Both the position numbers and the translations under genes were made by a program. Positions 25,239-33,063 of a stretch of DNA of 64,000 bases are shown in pieces. The DNA lies in NCBI GenBank assembly GCA_020632795.1, contig JACKEV010000014.1, positions 1 to 64,000 of the forward strand, in the 5' to 3' direction. The notes beneath the pieces are model-generated. The model did no database searches, was not told the DNA's origin, and saw only the letters and a program-made list of their open reading frames with translations. This DNA comes from Alphaproteobacteria bacterium. Lineage in GTDB: Bacteria > Myxococcota_A > UBA796 > CAJQPC01. Position 1 is the first letter of the stretch. Each line of letters begins with the position of its first letter.

Positions 25239-26219
25239 TCACCGCGCCGAGACGATCACTTTTTCTGGCGGGGCCAGGGTGAGGTCCAGGCCCAGGCCTG
25301 CGGAGAGCGGCGTGAGGGCGGTCACCAGCACGTCGTCGACGAAGACCTGCGTGCGGCCCAGGTCCACGGCCACCCAGGCCCGGGGGCCGAGCTGCACGGG
25401 GCCGGCGACCGCGAAGCTCCAGCCCACCGCCCCCCGGGCGACCGGGGTGCGCGTCCGGGCCACCACCGCCTCGCCCTCGGTCCACTGGCGGGCCTCCACC
25501 CCCAACACGCCGGAGGCGGTCCACCCCGGACCCACCCGCCCCACGCCCGCGCCGGCCCCCCAGCCCAGCACCCCCCGATCCGCCGAGAGGTCCTGGAGCG
25601 AGACGGCCCCCTGGCGCCAGGCGCCGACCTCCAGGCGCAGGCGCGACCGCTGGAGGCCCACCTGCAGCGCGGGCGCGAAGCCCGTCGAGGCCCCGGGTCG
25701 CAGGGAGGCCGCCGCGGCCAGCGAGGCGGACGGGCGCCACGGGGGGGCGTGGAGCGGCGGGACCCGGGGGATGCGGGTCGCCGGGGACGCTGCCGCTATC
25801 GGAGGAACCGGCGGTTCCAGCACGACCGGCCCCCCGAACGGGCCCATCGGGGCGGGGCGGGGCGCGGCGACGGTCGGCCGGGCGGGCGGGGAGGGGGCCG
25901 GCGGCGGCAGCGCCACCGGCGGCAGCGCGGGCGTCGGCATCGGGTTCAGCAGGCTGAGGGCGGTGGCCAGCAGGTCCTCGCGCTCGGCCTCGGTGCGGGG
26001 GGGCGCCGCGGTGAACCCCCGCGCGGGCCCATCGCTCGGCTGCACCGTCACCGCCCAGCGCCCGCCCTCCGCGCGGACCCGCACGTCGGCGTCCCCGTCC
26101 CCCAGGGTCACCCCGACCTGCTCGGCGGCGGCGGCCCAGGCCGACCGGTCCTCGGAGGGCGGCAGGGAGACGACGACCCCGGCCAGGGTGGTCAGGACGA
26201 TCCAGGACAAGGCGGGCAC
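25239..26219 (-). CDS. Exported Pro-rich protein with beta-barrel-like C-terminus
   Basis: A 326-residue protein. It has an N-terminal hydrophobic segment (LSWIVLTTLAGVVVSL), a soluble region, and a Pro/Ala-rich linker (about residues 95-160). The C-terminal half alternates hydrophobic and polar residues (SRLRLEVGAWRQGAVSL, TASGVLGVEARQWTEG, GPRAWVAVDLGRTQVFV), typical of outer-membrane beta strands. The position immediately upstream of an ECF sigma operon is common in myxobacterial genomes. It is probably an outer-membrane protein; no specific role can be assigned. Confidence 0.6.
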   Translation of the reverse strand: MPALSWIVLTTLAGVVVSLPPSEDRSAWAAAAEQVGVTLGDGDADVRVRAEGGRWAVTVQPSDGPARGFTAAPPRTEAEREDLLATALSLLNPMPTPALPPVALPPPAPSPPARPTVAAPRPAPMGPFGGPVVLEPPVPPIAAASPATRIPRVPPLHAPPWRPSASLAAAASLRPGASTGFAPALQVGLQRSRLRLEVGAWRQGAVSLQDLSADRGVLGWGAGAGVGRVGPGWTASGVLGVEARQWTEGEAVVARTRTPVARGAVGWSFAVAGPVQLGPRAWVAVDLGRTQVFVDDVLVTALTPLSAGLGLDLTLAPPEKVIVSAR

Positions 26220-26255
26220 ATCGAGGAGTGTAGTCCGCCGGGGCTCGGGGGCGCC

Positions 26256-26513
26256 CTACGGCACCTTCGCCACGATGCGGTCCACCGCGTGCACCGGCGC
26301 CATGTCCCCGGCCATCAGGTGCTTGATCGCCCCGAGCACCAGCCGGTGCTTCGCCAGGGTGCGCTGGCCGGCGAACTGCTCGGCGATGACCGTGATCTCG
26401 TAGTGGCCGCCGCCGCCGACCGCGCTGACCTCACAGCCGGGGATGGCTGCGCGCACGGCGGCCTCGATGGCCTCGGTGACGGAGCCCTGGAAGTCGGTGG
26501 GGTGATCGGACAT
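26256..26513 (-). CDS. BolA-family protein
   Basis: An 85-residue protein with the BolA/IbaG signature: GGGGHYEITVIAEQFAG followed by QRTLAKHRLVLGAIKHLMAGDMAPVHA. BolA proteins partner monothiol glutaredoxins in iron-sulfur/redox handling, and the conserved His of the HR (KHRLV) motif is present. It starts 31 bases downstream of the TMEM164-like gene on the same strand. Iron-sulfur handling may serve the radical SAM genes upstream, but this link is only inference. Confidence 0.9.
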   Translation of the reverse strand: MSDHPTDFQGSVTEAIEAAVRAAIPGCEVSAVGGGGHYEITVIAEQFAGQRTLAKHRLVLGAIKHLMAGDMAPVHAVDRIVAKVP

Positions 26514-26543
26514 CGTGCTCTCCTCAAGGGACCTCGGGTTCCC

Positions 26544-27233
26544 CTATCCCGCCCGACGCCGCACCAGCCACCGGATGAGCCCCGTCAGGAGCGTCCACTG
26601 GGTGAACGCCAGCACCTCGAAGGCCAGGACGTACCAGGGCCAGTCCCCGACGATCAGCGGGTTCTTCACCGGGGGGGGGCGGTTCAGGTACATGTAGTTC
26701 GAGCCGAGCTGCACGTTCAGGGAGAACAGCGCCAGCACGATGGGCTGGGTGGCCAACCAGACCCGCGCCCCCGCCCAGGTCCTGGGCCGCCGCCCCTCGA
26801 CGAACACCAGGTACAGCGGCACCCCGATGACCATCGCGTGGGCGAAGAAGTAGTCCACGATGAGGAAGCCGTGGTTGCCGTGGGGCAGCACCGGCGTCAA
26901 CAGCGCCTGCAGGCCGCCGGTCACGCCCCAGCACAGCGCCATCTCGAACAGGATCCGGCTGCCGGTGAACACGCTCAGGCCGGCGAACAGGCAGCCCAGC
27001 GTGCTCATGTGCAGGGGCAGGCTGGTCTCCACCCGCCACAGCCCCAGCCACTGCAGGTAGGGGTGGATGAGCACCCAGCGCGCCAGCATCGCGGCCCCCA
27101 CCGCCGCGATCAGCCGGCGACGGCCCACCTCGCCCAGCAACCGGCCCGCGACCAGCAGCGCTGCGATCATGAGCACCGATACGCTGTTCGACAGAATCCA
27201 GGTGTCGGTGAGCGGGGGGATCCGCTCAGGCAT
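26544..27233 (-). CDS. TIGR02206/YwaF (TMEM164-like) membrane protein
   Basis: A 229-residue protein with six to seven hydrophobic helices. Motifs SLPLHMSTLGCLFAGL, LPHGNHGFLIVDYFFAHAMVI and SNYMYLNRPPPVKNPL match the TIGR02206/YwaF family, related to the vertebrate acyltransferase TMEM164 that acts on ether phospholipids. A His (PLHMS), a Cys (LGC) and a second His (FAHAM) fall where the proposed catalytic residues of TMEM164 lie. The start at ATG 27233 is 8 bases after the hydroxylase gene, as the last member of the radical SAM cluster. Confidence 0.75.
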   Translation of the reverse strand: MPERIPPLTDTWILSNSVSVLMIAALLVAGRLLGEVGRRRLIAAVGAAMLARWVLIHPYLQWLGLWRVETSLPLHMSTLGCLFAGLSVFTGSRILFEMALCWGVTGGLQALLTPVLPHGNHGFLIVDYFFAHAMVIGVPLYLVFVEGRRPRTWAGARVWLATQPIVLALFSLNVQLGSNYMYLNRPPPVKNPLIVGDWPWYVLAFEVLAFTQWTLLTGLIRWLVRRRAG

Positions 27234-27241
27234 CTTCTTGA

Positions 27242-28171
27242 CTAATCCTCCACCCCGCGAGCGTACCGCGACCAGACGAAGGGCGCGACGAGATGGTCGA
27301 GGTATCGCTCGGGGAGCTGCCCCCGGCTCAGGCCGTACCGCGCGGGCCGGTCCTCGGGCCCCGGGCGCCGCAGGGTGCCCATGACCCGATCCCAGAAGAC
27401 GAGGTTGCTGCTGTAGTTGCAGCGCTCGTCGTGGGGTGAGGCGGAGTGATGCAGGCGATGCACCGGGCCGGTCGCCAGCCACCGGTCCAGCCAGCCGGGC
27501 TCCCAGTCCACGTCGGCGTGCTGGAGCCAGCCGTTGACCGCGATGACCACGGTGACCAGCGCCATCACGTCGTCGGGGGTGCCCAGCAGGACCAGCGGCA
27601 CGATCTGGGCCATGTAGATGAACAGGGCGTTGAGGGGGTGGTTCCGGGCGGCCGAGAAGCCGTGGAGGTGCTCCGCGCTGTGGTGCACCGCGTGGAAGCG
27701 CCAGAAGAAGTCGTTCTCGTGGCACATCCGGTGGACCAGGTAGAAGCCCAGGTCCGCGACCAGCAGCGCCAGCGGGAGCTGGAGGAACACCGGCAGCTCG
27801 GTCGGCCACAGCGGGCGGCCCAGCGCCTGCGCCAGGAAGGCCGCCGCCGCGTAGGTCGAGCCCAGGCCGAACACCCCGAACAGCGTGTTCGCCCCGCCGT
27901 TGGAGAACACCATGTGCAGCAGGTCGACCCGCAGCTCCCGCAGCCACTCCCGGTTGGAGCAGCGATAGGGGCGGGCGACCTGCAGGCCCAACATCAGGGC
28001 CCCGCCCAGCCCGCTGGCCGCGAACACCGAGAACACCGGGTGGGGCGCGACGAGCTGGACCGCGCGGGCCAGCAGCAGGCAGGCGCCGAGCGCCGCCAGA
28101 TAGACCCGAGCCGTCAGCCGAATGCCGTGGATCCAGCCGCTGCGGTCGGGTCCGGCCTCGCGCTTCGCCAT
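27242..28171 (-). CDS. Sterol desaturase/fatty acid hydroxylase superfamily enzyme
   Basis: A 309-residue membrane protein with four or more helices and the diiron histidine boxes HRMCH (about 147-151), HAVHH (about 159-163) and HRLHH (about 238-242), plus a SAARNHPLNAL segment typical of the superfamily (which includes alkylglycerol monooxygenase and carotene/sterol hydroxylases). It probably hydroxylates or desaturates a lipid. The gene sits 3 bases downstream of the second radical SAM gene. The exact substrate is unknown. Confidence 0.9.
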   Translation of the reverse strand: MAKREAGPDRSGWIHGIRLTARVYLAALGACLLLARAVQLVAPHPVFSVFAASGLGGALMLGLQVARPYRCSNREWLRELRVDLLHMVFSNGGANTLFGVFGLGSTYAAAAFLAQALGRPLWPTELPVFLQLPLALLVADLGFYLVHRMCHENDFFWRFHAVHHSAEHLHGFSAARNHPLNALFIYMAQIVPLVLLGTPDDVMALVTVVIAVNGWLQHADVDWEPGWLDRWLATGPVHRLHHSASPHDERCNYSSNLVFWDRVMGTLRRPGPEDRPARYGLSRGQLPERYLDHLVAPFVWSRYARGVED

Positions 28172-28174
28172 GCC

Positions 28175-29785
28175 CTACCCGCTCGCCGCGCGCTTCGCGC
28201 TGCCCCGCCGGGCGCGCTCGCTCTGCCACTGCATGCGGGCGTCCTGGGGGTCCTCGAAGCGTCGGGCGTGGGCCGCGTACTGTGGCGAGCGGTCGGCGAT
28301 GAGCCGCTCGGCGTAGTGGGTCGCGTCCACGGTGAACAGGAGCTGGCCGGGGTCGGCGTTCAGGCGACGGTCCAGCAGCAGGCGCCCGCCCCGGCGGCTG
28401 AGCCCCCGCAGGGCGGGGCCCCCGTCGCGGGTCATCATGTTCAGCGCCCCCGCCACGAACAGGCGCTCGACCATGCCGCGCCGGGCCCGGGAGCGCCACT
28501 GCCAGTTGCGCTCCAGCCGGTCCAGCAGCCGGTCGGTGGCGTAGAGCTGGTCATAGAGCCAGATGTAGCCATCCAGCAGCTCCGCCGGGGTCATCCGGGC
28601 GGGGTTCATCACGACGTGCCGGGTGTCGTAGAGGTGCCAGTCCTCATGGAACAGGCGCCCGGCGGCCTTCACCTCGTCGAACAGCCCCGTGCCCGGCATG
28701 GGCGTGAGGATGGAGAAGAAGGGGAAGAGCATGCCGGTCTGCTGGACGAAGTCCCGGATCCGGCGGAAGACGCCGACGTCGTCGGTGTCGAAGCCCACGA
28801 TGAAGTTGCCGACCACCGACATGCCCCGGGCGTGGATGCGCGCCAGGGCGTCGGGGTAGGTCATGCAGAGGTTCACGCCCTTGTCCATGGCCCGGAGGGT
28901 GTCCTCCTCGATGGACTCCAGGCCCAGGATGAGCGTCGCGCAGCCGGCGTCCCGCAGCAGGTCCAGCAGCTCGTCGTCCTGGGCGACGTTCACAGTGGTC
29001 TCGGCCGACCAGGGGGCGATGCGCCCGGCCTGCCACAGCGGCGCCATCGCCCGGAGCAGCTCCTTGGTGTAGGTCCGCCGGGAGATGAAGTTGTCGTCGA
29101 CGATGTAGAGCGGGCGGCGCTTCCCGGCCAGCCCGCCCCCCGGGGGCATCGCGGCCAGCTCCCCCAGGACCCGCTCCACGGGCTTGAAGCGGAAGGCGTT
29201 GCCCGAGACGTCCGGCACCGAGCAGAACCGGCAGGAGAAGGGGCAGCCCCGGGTGGTCTGGAGCTGGTGGAAGAGGTAACGCGCGGCGGGCGCGGCGCCC
29301 CAGCGCGGCGGCGGGACCTCGGCCATCGGCGGGAAGTCGTGGGCGTCGTAGCGCTCCTTGAGCCGGCCGGCGCGCAGGTCCTCGATCACCCGGGGCCACA
29401 GGGCCTCGGCCTCCCCGGTGACCACGCAGTCCACGTGCGCCAGGGCCTCCTCGGGGCGCAGGGAGGCGTGGATGCCCCCCAGCACCACCGGCACGCCGCG
29501 CGCCCGGAACTGCTCGGCGACCTGATAGGCCCGGGTCACGCAGGAGGTCTTCGCGGAGAGCGCCACCAGGTCGGTCTCGACGTCGAAGTCGATGGGCGTC
29601 ACGTACTCGTCGACGAAGGAGACCTCGACGTCGGGCGGCGTGCAGGCCGCGACCGTCAGCAGGCCGAGGTCCGCGAAGGCCCGGTCCAGCTTGAGCACGT
29701 CGAGCACGAGGTTCATCTCGTACAGCTCGCGCTCCGCCGGATCGAGGTTCTTGCGGGTGGCGACGAAGGTGACGCGGAGGCTCAT
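28175..29785 (-). CDS. Cobalamin-binding-type radical SAM enzyme (second copy in cluster)
   Basis: A 536-residue protein. The N-terminal Rossmann-like B12-binding-type domain (about residues 1-140) has VVLGGIHASLRPEEAL and CVVTGEAEALWP. The radical SAM core follows with RGCPFSCRFCSVP near 180-190 (CxxxCxxC binding the 4Fe-4S cluster) and AGCATLILGLESIEEDTL. The B12 DxHxxG motif is not obvious, so cobalamin use is uncertain. The length and GLES/GFDTDD motifs fit the B12-radical SAM group that includes HpnJ/BchE-like lipid and pigment enzymes. It overlaps the diiron oxidase gene (ATGA). Confidence 0.85.
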   Translation of the reverse strand: MSLRVTFVATRKNLDPAERELYEMNLVLDVLKLDRAFADLGLLTVAACTPPDVEVSFVDEYVTPIDFDVETDLVALSAKTSCVTRAYQVAEQFRARGVPVVLGGIHASLRPEEALAHVDCVVTGEAEALWPRVIEDLRAGRLKERYDAHDFPPMAEVPPPRWGAAPAARYLFHQLQTTRGCPFSCRFCSVPDVSGNAFRFKPVERVLGELAAMPPGGGLAGKRRPLYIVDDNFISRRTYTKELLRAMAPLWQAGRIAPWSAETTVNVAQDDELLDLLRDAGCATLILGLESIEEDTLRAMDKGVNLCMTYPDALARIHARGMSVVGNFIVGFDTDDVGVFRRIRDFVQQTGMLFPFFSILTPMPGTGLFDEVKAAGRLFHEDWHLYDTRHVVMNPARMTPAELLDGYIWLYDQLYATDRLLDRLERNWQWRSRARRGMVERLFVAGALNMMTRDGGPALRGLSRRGGRLLLDRRLNADPGQLLFTVDATHYAERLIADRSPQYAAHARRFEDPQDARMQWQSERARRGSAKRAASG

Positions 29786-30648
29786 CGACCGACCCTCCGG
29801 GCCTCAGCGAGCAGGGCGGGGATGTCCGGGCGGCGCAGGGCGCGCAGGGCGCGGACCCGCCGCTCCAGCCGCCGGGCGGCGGGCAAGCCGTCCCACGCGG
29901 TCAGCAGCAGCTCGCGGGGGGTGCTGCGGGGCCGGGCGCCGTCGGGGCGGATCGCCCGGGGCTGACGGTACTGCACGATGGCCCGCTGCACGCCGTCCCA
30001 GAACCGTGCCCGCGCCTCCAGGCTGGCCAGCGCGCCCTGGCGGACCCGGGCCTGGGCCTCCGGCGTGGTGGTGCTGCGGGCCAGGGCCTCCTCCAGCCAG
30101 GCCCCGTGGTCGCAGTCCTGCTCGCAGTGCAGGGTGAAGTAGCCGATCTCGTCCTCGGAGAGGCCCGCCCGGCGCAGCCCGGCGATGATGGCGTCGAACA
30201 TCTTGGGGATGGCCCACTCGTGCCCGGGGCCCACCGCGCCCAGGCCGACCAGGAAGGGCTCCTCCCGGACCAGGCGCTGGTGCTCGCGGATGAAGCGCAG
30301 GGCCGGGGTGCGCACCGCCTCGCCCTGCACCCGGGCGGGGTCCCCGCCGCAGGCCCGCATGAAGTAGCCGTAGTGCTCGGCGTGGTCCTCGCCCTCGCTG
30401 CGCTCGCCGTACTCGTCGACGAGCACCTTGGTCAGCCAGAGGCGGGCGCTGGAGTCGGGCGCGCGCAGCACCAGCACCTCCAGGTAGGTCGTGAACGCGC
30501 AGACCAGCGGGTAGTGGTTCTCGGCCAGCACCCGGTAGTCCTCGCGGGAGAACGGGGCGGTGGCCAGGCGGTTGAGCAGGAGGTGGTTCACGGCCGGGTG
30601 GGCCTCGATCTCCTCCCGAAGGGCAGCGAGGAAGGCGCGGGGGGTCAC
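29782..30648 (-). CDS. Haem-oxygenase-like diiron oxidase (HDO/TenA fold)
   Basis: A 288-residue protein starting at GTG 30648, overlapping the preceding stop. Its all-helical pattern resembles PqqC/TenA/CADD proteins. Metal-ligand motifs are visible: VDEYGERSEGEDHAEHY (Glu and His near 77-88), HEWAIPK near 142, and HCEQDCDH near 173-180, which matches the HxxxDxxH helix of HDO enzymes such as CADD, UndA and BesC. These activate O2 on small molecules or fatty acids. The C-terminal 60 residues are basic and extra to the core. It is sandwiched between two radical SAM genes. Confidence 0.8.
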   Translation of the reverse strand: MTPRAFLAALREEIEAHPAVNHLLLNRLATAPFSREDYRVLAENHYPLVCAFTTYLEVLVLRAPDSSARLWLTKVLVDEYGERSEGEDHAEHYGYFMRACGGDPARVQGEAVRTPALRFIREHQRLVREEPFLVGLGAVGPGHEWAIPKMFDAIIAGLRRAGLSEDEIGYFTLHCEQDCDHGAWLEEALARSTTTPEAQARVRQGALASLEARARFWDGVQRAIVQYRQPRAIRPDGARPRSTPRELLLTAWDGLPAARRLERRVRALRALRRPDIPALLAEARRVGR

Positions 30649-32234
30649 TTGGCGGCTCTCCCGGTGGGGTTGGGGTGGACCAGCTCATGCCATGAGGGCG
30701 CAGGCGTGGGGGGCTCCCCCTCGGCGACCCGCAGCAGGGCCCGAGGGTCGGCAGGGGTGGGGTAACGGACCTCGTCCCAGCGGACCCCCCGGCGGGCGCC
30801 GGGCCCGTTCAGCAGGCCCTCCTCGTCGCGAAGGAAGGTGCGCGGGTCCCGGTGGACGCGCTGGTAGCGGAACGCCCGGGAGTAGAACCACAGCACCCCG
30901 GGCAGCATCTCCAGCACGAAGCGCCGGCGCCGCTTCGCGAAGGTGCGCAGGGCGCGGCGGATCGAGGGCTTGACCGCGTCCACGCTGCGGGCGAACTCGG
31001 CGTAGAACTCCTCCCGGGGCAGCCGGGTGGGCAGCACCGGGTGGAGCAGGTCGAACAGCCGGTGGTCGGTGGTCATCAGGTCGTCGGCCATCGCCCGGTA
31101 CAGGCGGGTGCCCGGCAGCGGCGTGAGGATCGTCACCAGCGGCACGCCGACCTCGAGCTGGTTGATCGTCTCGTAGAGCTGGTCGAACTGGGCCTTCGTG
31201 AAGTCGGGCCGGGCCATGAAGATGCCGGTGGAGAGGATGCCCAGCTCGGAGAGGATGCGGTTGGCCTTGAGGTTGCGGTCGAAGGTCGCGCGCTTGCGGA
31301 GCGCCGCCAGGGTGTCGTCGTCGTTGGACTCGTAGCCCGAGAGCAGGCCGACGAGGCCGTTCTTCGCCAGCCGGGCCATCAGCTCGGGGTGCTCGGCCAC
31401 GAAGTCGGTGCGCCCCTGGGTCATCCAGCGCTTGCGCACCCCGCGCTGCTCCAGCGCGTCGCAGAGCCGCTCCAGCCGGCGGCGGTTGACCAGGAAGTTG
31501 TCGTCCAGCACGAAGATGAAGGGCTCTTCGCAGGCCGCCATGCGCGCGGCGATGGCCTCGGCGGAGAGGTAGCGCACCCGGCGCTCGTAGTACTCCCAGA
31601 TCGCACAGAAGTTGCAGTCATAGGAGCAGCCCCGGCTGGTGAAGATCGAGGCCATCGGCCGCCAGGCCGTGAAGAAGTAGCGCCCCCGGTAGCGGGCGAT
31701 GAGGCTGCGGTCGGGGGGCGGCAGGGCGTCGAGGGAGACCTCCTGGGCGCGCCGGGGCTCCACCCGGCGCCGGCCGTCGGCGCCCCGCCAGCGCAGCCCG
31801 TGGACGCCGGTGAGGTCCCGGGAGCCGGCCTCGAGGCGGTCGATCAGCTCCCGGAAGGTCAGCTCGCCCTCGCCCTGCACGATGACGTCGACGTAGGGGG
31901 TGTCGAAGGCCTCGGGCATCAGGGTGGGGTGGTGGCCGCCGATGACGGTGAGGGCGTCGGGGCAGAGCTGGCGGGCCATGCGCAGCACGGCGGCGGCCTG
32001 GTAGGCGTCGGTGGTCATGCTGGTGGTGCCGACCACGTCGGGGGCGAAGGAGACCAGGGTGCGGGCCAGGGCGTCCTCGGGCTCCAGCCGCATGTCGAGG
32101 ATCCGCACCTCGTGATCGGCGGAGACCGCGCCGCCGACCGAGGTCAGCGCCACCGGCTCGGACAGCCACACGGTGTTCTCCAGCCCGAGGCGGCCGGTCT
32201 CGTACGGCGTCGGCATGACCAGCAGGATCTTCAT
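30645..32234 (-). CDS. Cobalamin-binding-type radical SAM enzyme (first in cluster)
   Basis: A 529-residue protein starting at ATG 32234 with GGAG 5 bases upstream; an upstream in-frame ATG would add 6 residues but has no better site. The B12-binding-type domain has VIGGHHPTLMPEAFD and VIVQGEGELTF. The radical SAM core has SRGCSYDCNFCAIWEYY with Cys near 204, 208 and 211, and GLLSGYESNDDDTL. The 3' end overlaps the HDO gene. It is the first gene of a five-gene coupled cluster; the 229-base gap upstream likely holds its promoter. Confidence 0.85.
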   Translation of the reverse strand: MKILLVMPTPYETGRLGLENTVWLSEPVALTSVGGAVSADHEVRILDMRLEPEDALARTLVSFAPDVVGTTSMTTDAYQAAAVLRMARQLCPDALTVIGGHHPTLMPEAFDTPYVDVIVQGEGELTFRELIDRLEAGSRDLTGVHGLRWRGADGRRRVEPRRAQEVSLDALPPPDRSLIARYRGRYFFTAWRPMASIFTSRGCSYDCNFCAIWEYYERRVRYLSAEAIAARMAACEEPFIFVLDDNFLVNRRRLERLCDALEQRGVRKRWMTQGRTDFVAEHPELMARLAKNGLVGLLSGYESNDDDTLAALRKRATFDRNLKANRILSELGILSTGIFMARPDFTKAQFDQLYETINQLEVGVPLVTILTPLPGTRLYRAMADDLMTTDHRLFDLLHPVLPTRLPREEFYAEFARSVDAVKPSIRRALRTFAKRRRRFVLEMLPGVLWFYSRAFRYQRVHRDPRTFLRDEEGLLNGPGARRGVRWDEVRYPTPADPRALLRVAEGEPPTPAPSWHELVHPNPTGRAAK

Positions 32235-32444
32235 GGGGGCTCCGCAAATCACCGAATGGCGAGAATATCTTGTCTGAGGCCCCTCGGTGGTCGGTTCTGT
32301 TCCCCCCGGGAGAATGCAACGGCCGTGCCAACGGACCAGAGCGTCCTCTGGGGCTGGTTTTCCCGCCCCCTTGTGCAGGCGGCGCAGAGCGGCCTGCAGA
32401 TTCTGCAGGAGGTCTGCACGGCGGGGCTGCAGGGCCCCCGCTCA

Positions 32445-32465
32445 AAAGCGAACACTGTTCGCTTT
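32445..32465 (-). terminator. Perfect hairpin at the end of the zinc-ribbon gene
   Basis: AAAGCGAAC (32445-32453) and GTTCGCTTT (32457-32465) form a perfect 9-bp stem with a 3-base loop. On the minus strand it begins at the zinc-ribbon stop codon and is followed by a short T run, fitting an intrinsic terminator. The same palindrome could also be a protein-binding site. Confidence 0.55.
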
Positions 32466-33012
32466 ATACCCCCAGGAACCGCCACGCCGCGATCGCGGCG
32501 ACCACCAGGGCGATCCCCCCGAGGATGACCCAGCCCAGGATCGGCTTGTCGCCGGGCTCCTCGGGCTCCTCGACCACCGCGCCGATGTTGGCCGAGGCGA
32601 CCTTGCCCACCATCGAGCCGGCCTCCTTGCGCTTCTTGACCTGGATGGCCGAGCCGGTCTTCCGCCACCCCTTGAGGGCCTGCTGGGCGATGCGGTCCGC
32701 GCCCAGGTCCACCCCGACCGCGCGCAGGACCTCGGCGTACTCGGGGCGCTGGGCGATGGGGACCCACTCGCCGCCGGTGGGGCGGACCTCCTCGTGGCCC
32801 TTGAGCTGCCCCTCGTAGATGCGCTGGCGCACGAGGTGGCGGTCCATCGTGCCCAGGCTGCGGCCCGTGGCGCTGCGGACCTCCACCTGCATCCAGGGGG
32901 AGGCCGTCGAGGTCTGCACCGTGAACTCGTGGAAGCAGGCGGGGCAGGTCAGCGCCCCGTCGGTCGACGGCGGGGTGAACGAACTCCCGCATTCCGGACA
33001 GCGCACCTGCAT
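32464..33012 (-). CDS. Zinc-ribbon protein with C-terminal membrane anchor
   Basis: A 182-residue protein. It begins with the zinc ribbon MQVRCPECGSSF ... LTCPACFHEF (two CPxC pairs), followed by a domain around residues 40-90 (TGRSLGTMDRHLVRQRIYEGQLKGHEEVR, GGEWVPIAQ) that resembles the GYF_2/DUF4339-type modules common in Myxococcota. It ends with one membrane helix (LGWVILGGIALVVAAIAAWRFLG). It probably faces the cytoplasm. It is divergent from selB with 51 bases between the starts. No specific role is known. Confidence 0.75.
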   Translation of the reverse strand: MQVRCPECGSSFTPPSTDGALTCPACFHEFTVQTSTASPWMQVEVRSATGRSLGTMDRHLVRQRIYEGQLKGHEEVRPTGGEWVPIAQRPEYAEVLRAVGVDLGADRIAQQALKGWRKTGSAIQVKKRKEAGSMVGKVASANIGAVVEEPEEPGDKPILGWVILGGIALVVAAIAAWRFLGV

Positions 33013-33063
33013 GGACCCGATCCCGTCCTGTGGGGTACACCACTATCTCAGGAGTCCCCCCGC

